Both the position numbers and the translations under genes were made by a program. Positions 34,344 through 38,679 of a stretch of DNA of 38,679 nucleotides are shown here, piece by piece. The notes under the pieces are model-generated. The model did no database searches and was not told where the DNA came from. It saw nothing but the letters and a program-made list of their open reading frames with translations. The DNA is from Planctomycetota bacterium (lineage in GTDB: Bacteria; Planctomycetota; Phycisphaerae; WQYP01). How positions within the stretch are numbered: the first letter of the stretch is position 1; every line of letters begins with the position of its first letter. The stretch lies in the NCBI GenBank assembly GCA_021785435.1, contig JAJYFE010000023.1:1-38679 (forward strand), given 5' to 3'.

Positions 34344-34362
34344 CCGCCCGCAAGCCGGGCGG
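34344..34362. repeat. Hairpin CCGCCCG-CAAGC-CGGGCGG
   Basis: Perfect 7-bp stem, 35 bases after the transposase stop. It could be a REP substrate of the transposase or part of a terminator, though no T-run follows. Confidence 0.6.
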
Positions 34363-34389
34363 GGATGCGGAGGGCGGGCGCGGGCGAGC

Positions 34390-34406
34390 GGCACGTTAAA
34401 CGTGCC
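34390..34406. repeat. Hairpin GGCACGTT-A-AACGTGCC
   Basis: Perfect 8-bp arms around a single base, followed by GGCTAAC. With one central base it is better viewed as an inverted repeat or protein-binding site than as an RNA hairpin. Confidence 0.6.
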
Positions 34407-34492
34407 GGCTAACAGGGACGCGGGCCGCGCATGCGTGTGGACGGCGGAGACCGCACACCGGCAATTCAGGCTGCCAGCTCCGAAATGGGCGG

Positions 34493-34521
34493 TTGACAAT
34501 GCCCCCGGGAAAAGCCATAAT
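34493..34521 (+). promoter_or_regulatory. Sigma-70-type promoter of the GspK-like gene
   Basis: Perfect TTGACA (34493-34498), 17-base spacer, CATAAT (34516-34521). This is the best promoter in the window. Transcription near 34528 leaves a leader of about 125 bases containing two palindromes. Confidence 0.65.
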
Positions 34522-34575
34522 AATATGGGGTGGCGGAATCTGCCGCATATCTGAGCCCCGGTTCGTTTTGTGTGC

Positions 34576-34604
34576 CCGGTCCCGATGATTTATCGGGAAA
34601 CCGG
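34576..34604. repeat. Long hairpin CCGGT-CCCGAT-GATTT-ATCGGG-(AA)-ACCGG
   Basis: Eleven base pairs interrupted by a 2-base bulge; the inner stem matches 14312-14327. It lies in the leader RNA of the GspK-like gene. Confidence 0.65.
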
Positions 34605-34617
34605 TCTCTGGAGGCGA

Positions 34618-34633
34618 GTCGCCATATGGCGAC
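34618..34633. repeat. REP-like hairpin GTCGCC-ATAT-GGCGAC
   Basis: Perfect 6-bp stem, 20 bases before the chosen ATG of the GspK-like gene. As at 14343-14370 it follows a CCCGAT/ATCGGG hairpin. Confidence 0.65.
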
Positions 34634-34653
34634 AGGGCGAGCGGGAGTGTGCC

Positions 34654-37600
34654 ATGAAAGTTTTCCATTCTCAGTTTCCGGTTGGGGGGCGGGCGTCCCG
34701 CCCGCCGGTGGTAACGCCGGCGTCCCGCCTGCCCGTCCTCGGATCCGATGCGGGGCTCCTTAGGCGACCCGCTGCGGCGAGCGGGACGCTCGCCCCCCGG
34801 ACCGCGAGCCGCCACCCCCGCGGCGTCGTTTTAATTATGGTTGCCGCGATTCTGGTGCTGCTGGCGCTCATGGGAACCATCTATATTCTGGCGGCCAGCA
34901 ATGATACCGCCGGCCTCGACGCCTCCACCAACGCCCTTAATTTGAGCTTCGCCCAGCAGAGCGTGCTGAATATCGTGCGCGGGGAGATGCTCGCGCAAAC
35001 CGTGGACGCCGAGACGCCGTGGAACTCGGCCGACGCGTATGCGCCCTGGTCCGTGGCGACCTACGCCGCCGCAGGGAGCACGCAAGCGTACTACGCTAAG
35101 AGAGGCATCGCACCCGGGGGCGTACCACCGCCAACGGACGCCACCGACTGGCAGCCGATCACCCCCCCCGCATCACCCTCACAACTATGGGACGCCGGTG
35201 TCCAGAGCTCGCCGACGGGTTACGCGCCCGGGACGCTCGTCGAGTATTTCGACGGGCCCGTGGCCGCGTATTACTACTGCATAGGGGCCATTTCAGGCTC
35301 CGCCACCACCCCGCCCGCCGACGTCGCCGCGGGCGGCGGCCACTGGGTCGGCGACCCTTACGCCCCGGTGCGGCTGTGGGACAACCCGGACGCGGCCGCG
35401 CTCTGGAGCGCATCCACCACCTATGCCGCCGGCCAATACGTCTCGTACACGCCCAACGCCAATGGCAACGGCCCCTGGACCGTCTACCAGTGCACCCAGG
35501 CGTCCCACGGATACCCCCCCCCGGCGTCGCCGACCTATTGGGTTCCCGCCCAGGCCGAGCCGTGGCTGGCCACCGGCGAAACGTGGACCGGCATCACCGG
35601 AACGCCCCTATGGCAGAAACCCTCCGGCCCGCTGCCCGCTACTTTCTCCTTCTTAACGCCAAATTTCTACGATCCCTCCAACGGCCAATACGATATAACG
35701 ACCGCGCAGCTTGCGCCGGCGAACACCCCCGACGCCTCGGTCGTGTTGCCGGCCGTAGTGAACAACGCCCTGGTCAATCCGCCGGCGTATTCCGGCTGGT
35801 ACCCCTACGGTACACGCGACGCCTATTGGAATCTTCTTCCCTACAGCAGTCCCGATGGCACGCGCTACCGTTTCGCCTTGCGCATTATCGACACGAATTC
35901 CATGGCCAACTTGAATGTCGGCTCCGTGGGCAGCCTGGCCAACGCCTACGGCTCCTATTTCACCGGCGTGCTGCTGGATGATTCCAACTCCATTTTCAAC
36001 AGCAGCGTAGTCAATGGCAACACATTTCCGGACGTTCCGCTCGCGCTGCAATCCGGCGCGGGGGCTGTCATCGGCAGGCAGGGCCAGGGAAGCTGGGCCG
36101 GCCCCTACAACGTGGCAAACTGGCAGAACGCCCTGCTTACCGCCGACCTGAACGGCGGCGGCCTGCAGCTTTTCGGCGTGAGCACCGAACTGGAGCTGCG
36201 CTCCTACGGCATCTTCGGCGGCGGCTTCGCCGGTGCGCCCTTCACCCCCCGCTCTGCGGTGCTTGGCACGTCGGCCACGAAAACAATGTGGCCGAACACG
36301 CTTGGCGAGTCACCGCTTTCCAACCCCCTCTCAGCAAACCGCCTCTATTACACCTGCTATTCCTACGACCGCTCCCTGCGCCCCGAGGCGGACCCGGCGA
36401 CGCCGTTCACCCTTAACGGCACCACCACCGTCACCGTCAACAACGGTGCAAGCCAAAATATCTGGCCCGCCCTTCCAGAAAAAATCAATGTCAACGCCCC
36501 GGCCAATCAGGGCATCGGCAGTGCCGACCAAGCCAACAGCGTGGCGGCTACTGCCACCGCCCTGGCCCAGGCCATGACCGACTGCGGCTACACAGCTGCT
36601 AAATCCCTCGCCTTCGCGGTAAACTACATGAATTACGCGTACGACTCCGGGACCGTCTCGGGAACCTCGCCGAACTTCACCTACACACCCAACGCCAACG
36701 GGCCATGCTTCGCCACGGCCGGGGCCGGGTCCGGGGGCAACACGCCCAACGGCGGCCTTTCGGTGCGCGGCACGACCAACGCGGATTTCGCCGGCGCGGC
36801 GGATTTGCAGGTGACCTCAGCAGTGCTGGCAGCACCCATCATTCCCCTCCCCAGCGGTGTGACGGACCCTGTCGTCAGCGGCTACTCCGCCCAGCCATTC
36901 ATTGAAGAGGTGGCGATTGACGCGAGCAACAACGGCAGCGGGCTCCAATACAACAACTTCGCGGTGGTCCTCTACAACCCCTATCGCGTTACGCTGAATC
37001 TGACAAACTGGACGTTGAGCATCTACGACCCCGCCACCCAGACCTACGGCGCGGGGATCGACTTGGGGTCCGATTTTCCCACTGGTATCCCGGCACAGGA
37101 CTACGCGGTCGTGGAGGAGAACGGGACCGGCGGATTCACGACTCCGGCGACTCCGCAGGCGCCTGCAACCGTGCCGCCGGTGCAGCAGGTTGACAGCGCG
37201 CTGGACCTTAGCGGCGGCACCATGGTGGTGCTGACCCGGCCGTTCACCGTCGCCACCGGGCACAAAAACGTCAACCCCGGAAAACGCTGGGGGTGGTACA
37301 AGCACCACCACGGGAACCCACCTGCGTATGCGGGCGCAAGCCTGCCGGCGGACAGCTTCGACTACACAAACCTCGTCAGCGCGGCAGCCGGCGCTGGCAC
37401 CCAGGCGACGGACTATTACGCCTCGCGTTATAACCAAGGGAGCAACGGGCCGGGCTGGGCATGCGCGTGCGCCGCAGCCACGCCCTTGCAGCAGCTTGTC
37501 GTCGCCCCCCCTTCCCCGCAACTGCCGGTAGGGGCCGACCAGGACGAGGCTGTGCTGGGAGCAGTGGTGTCCATCCCCCTCTACGACCGCTTCGCCGATC

Positions 37601-38577
37601 CCGGCGGTTTGCCCGGCTACACAGCGGGTACGGAGCCTTCGGCAGGACAGGCCTTTCTCAATATTGGCGATTTTAACAGCATCACCCGGCTCATCTCAGT
37701 CTCTGGCTACAGCGCCACCGCAGGCGACTACGTGCCGGTGCAGATGATTTCGCAGACGATCCAGAACTTGGGTTCGACCCCGAACACTTATGAATCTGCG
37801 GCCAATCAATCGCTCGAATATGAGGCCGGCGCCCGTTTCGACTTCCTTTACGATCCGAGCGCGACCACCCAGCCCGACGCCCGCGCGATCGCCATGCTGG
37901 ATTACATTACTTTTGATTCCGCCGCTTCGGACATCACCGTTAACGACGGCACAACGCCCAATATCAAATTGCGCGTGCCGGGCCGGATCAACGTGAACAC
38001 CGCGTCGCAACCCGTGCTCCAGGCGATGGTGGATTCGCTGAACGACACCAGCCTCGCCAGCGGCTACCAGGCCGATATCATCACCGCCATCACGGGCCTC
38101 CGGGCGCGAACCGGCAGCGGCGGCATCCCCGCCGTAAACTTTACCGCGATTCCCGGATCCGGCATCAGCTCCAAGGCCGAACTGCTTGATGCCTTGCAGG
38201 GTATCGGTTTCAGCCCCTCACCCGCCACGCTGCAACAGCGCGACGAAGCCTGGGCCGATGTTTACAACATGTGCACCGTGCGCAGCGATACGTTCGCCGT
38301 TTACGGCCTGATCCAGGCCCTGCGGCTCAATGGCCCTTACCCCGCCGGCAGCTACAACGCCACCGACTGGTACGACGCCAACCAGGGCAATAATATCCAC
38401 ACCAGCCCGACGGAGAACACCATTTCCACCGATCCCGGCAATCCCAACGCTGAATTCATTCTCACCGGCCAGCAGCGCTTTATCGCCATCATCGACCGTT
38501 CGCTGTCGAATCCCCCCACCCCCACCGGCGTAGTTCCCCAGCCGCGCATCGTGGCCATAAAAGTTTTGCCGCAGTAA
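34654..38577 (+). CDS. Very large GspK/PilX-like pseudopilin with carbohydrate-binding-like repeats
   Basis: With ATG 34654 the product is 1307 residues, against about 330 for ordinary GspK. Residues 1-50 are low-complexity sequence encoded by palindromic repeats. RGVVLIMVAAILVLLALMG then forms a prepilin-like helix lacking the Glu5 of major pilins, as in GspK/PilX; processing after G57 is plausible. At about 130-169, 177-233 and 248-300 come three imperfect repeats with conserved W, 'YAAGQYVSY', 'YxC' and 'YWV', resembling chitin-binding CBM5/12 modules. Typical GspK motifs 'INVN' appear at about 611 (INVNAPANQ) and 1112 (INVNTASQPVLQAM). It may form the tip of a type II secretion or pilus-like structure. 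Neighbouring secretion genes are not visible in the window, which ends 102 bases after the stop. Confidence 0.75.
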   Translation: MKVFHSQFPVGGRASRPPVVTPASRLPVLGSDAGLLRRPAAASGTLAPRTASRHPRGVVLIMVAAILVLLALMGTIYILAASNDTAGLDASTNALNLSFAQQSVLNIVRGEMLAQTVDAETPWNSADAYAPWSVATYAAAGSTQAYYAKRGIAPGGVPPPTDATDWQPITPPASPSQLWDAGVQSSPTGYAPGTLVEYFDGPVAAYYYCIGAISGSATTPPADVAAGGGHWVGDPYAPVRLWDNPDAAALWSASTTYAAGQYVSYTPNANGNGPWTVYQCTQASHGYPPPASPTYWVPAQAEPWLATGETWTGITGTPLWQKPSGPLPATFSFLTPNFYDPSNGQYDITTAQLAPANTPDASVVLPAVVNNALVNPPAYSGWYPYGTRDAYWNLLPYSSPDGTRYRFALRIIDTNSMANLNVGSVGSLANAYGSYFTGVLLDDSNSIFNSSVVNGNTFPDVPLALQSGAGAVIGRQGQGSWAGPYNVANWQNALLTADLNGGGLQLFGVSTELELRSYGIFGGGFAGAPFTPRSAVLGTSATKTMWPNTLGESPLSNPLSANRLYYTCYSYDRSLRPEADPATPFTLNGTTTVTVNNGASQNIWPALPEKINVNAPANQGIGSADQANSVAATATALAQAMTDCGYTAAKSLAFAVNYMNYAYDSGTVSGTSPNFTYTPNANGPCFATAGAGSGGNTPNGGLSVRGTTNADFAGAADLQVTSAVLAAPIIPLPSGVTDPVVSGYSAQPFIEEVAIDASNNGSGLQYNNFAVVLYNPYRVTLNLTNWTLSIYDPATQTYGAGIDLGSDFPTGIPAQDYAVVEENGTGGFTTPATPQAPATVPPVQQVDSALDLSGGTMVVLTRPFTVATGHKNVNPGKRWGWYKHHHGNPPAYAGASLPADSFDYTNLVSAAAGAGTQATDYYASRYNQGSNGPGWACACAAATPLQQLVVAPPSPQLPVGADQDEAVLGAVVSIPLYDRFADPGGLPGYTAGTEPSAGQAFLNIGDFNSITRLISVSGYSATAGDYVPVQMISQTIQNLGSTPNTYESAANQSLEYEAGARFDFLYDPSATTQPDARAIAMLDYITFDSAASDITVNDGTTPNIKLRVPGRINVNTASQPVLQAMVDSLNDTSLASGYQADIITAITGLRARTGSGGIPAVNFTAIPGSGISSKAELLDALQGIGFSPSPATLQQRDEAWADVYNMCTVRSDTFAVYGLIQALRLNGPYPAGSYNATDWYDANQGNNIHTSPTENTISTDPGNPNAEFILTGQQRFIAIIDRSLSNPPTPTGVVPQPRIVAIKVLPQ
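34688..34794. repeat. Palindromic repeats within the 5' coding part of the GspK-like gene
   Basis: GGCGGGC-GTCCC-GCCCGCC (34688-34706) and GGCGAGCG-GGA-CGCTCGCC (34776-34794), with a degenerate GGCGTCCCGCC between them. In the reverse frame they encode GRDARPP-like peptides, which I recall as a recurrent signature of dispersed repeats in planctomycete and verrucomicrobial genomes. They supply codons 12-47 of the gene as annotated. Confidence 0.6.
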
Positions 38578-38679
38578 AGGCGTCTCCTGAGGTGCAGACG
38601 GTGCAGACTTGCGGATCTGCCAGGTTTGTAGTGCAGACCTCCAGGTCTGCCAGGTGATTAAGCTTGAGGCACGGCAGGT
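38578..38679. repeat. Terminal intergenic repeats with GCAGACCT-CC-AGGTCTGC palindrome
   Basis: The perfect 8-bp palindrome is at 38633-38650. GTGCAGAC occurs three times (38592, 38601, 38631), twice followed at some distance by TCTGCCAGGT. The stretch continues beyond the window, so its full length and any further copies are unknown. Confidence 0.6.

Larger units (their letters stand above)
34310..34653. other. Region between the transposase and the GspK-like gene
   Basis: Contains palindromes just after the transposase, then a good promoter (34493-34521), then two further palindromes in the presumed leader of the GspK-like gene. No separate coding gene is supported. Confidence 0.6.

Noticed and set aside
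1-38679. CRISPR array, rRNA operon or complete insertion sequence
   Set aside because: No regularly spaced identical repeats, no rRNA-like conserved stretches, and the single transposase lacks identifiable element ends.

Overview
The window is a GC-rich bacterial chromosome segment. It most resembles a Planctomycetota genome (Phycisphaerae-like) or another PVC-group member. The clues are the rpmF-plsX-fabH-fabD-fabG-acpP-fabF order, the many intergenic palindromes of the kind I associate with these phyla, and a very large GspK-like pseudopilin. This assignment is inferred from memory of gene content, not from a search.

Region 1 (about 1-14640) is an accessory island. A single minus-strand run of eight genes from 14068 down to 1137 encodes an SNF2-type helicase with a C-terminal DUF3883-like domain, an HD-domain phosphohydrolase, a YwgA-like protein, a possible 73-residue protein, a DUF1156-type DNA adenine methylase, an MNT nucleotidyltransferase, its HEPN partner (interrupted by an amber codon) and a DUF499 ATPase with an N-terminal HEPN domain. 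Methylase, helicase and DUF499 ATPase together look like a DISARM/BREX-class anti-phage system. HD, YwgA-like and MNT-HEPN genes inside the same operon make this an unusual version of it. Downstream is a frameshifted remnant of a plasmid/phage-type RepA-like ATPase. The island abuts the 3' end of a tRNA-Phe gene (14641-14713), a typical integration site.

Region 2 (14947-21558, minus strand) holds a fused FAD/Fe-S glycolate- or lactate-type dehydrogenase, an orphan ParA ATPase, a DUF58 protein and a GT87-type membrane glycosyltransferase. Region 3 (22054-31585, plus strand) is housekeeping: ribosomal protein L32, the core type II fatty-acid synthesis genes (plsX, fabH, fabD, fabG, acpP, fabF), then leuB and thrS. 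A decayed antitoxin/ParE toxin pair sits between fabH and fabD. Region 4 (31967-38679, plus strand) has a NifA-type sigma-54 activator with a GAF domain, an IS200/REP-associated (HUH) transposase, and a roughly 1300-residue GspK/PilX-like secreted protein with carbohydrate-binding-like repeats.

Short palindromes recur in nearly every long intergenic gap. Several belong to one GTCGCC/GGCGAC family, and others have run into the start of the GspK-like gene. With the HUH transposase in the window they suggest an active or recent REP/RAYT system. No rRNA, CRISPR array, integrase or complete insertion sequence was found.
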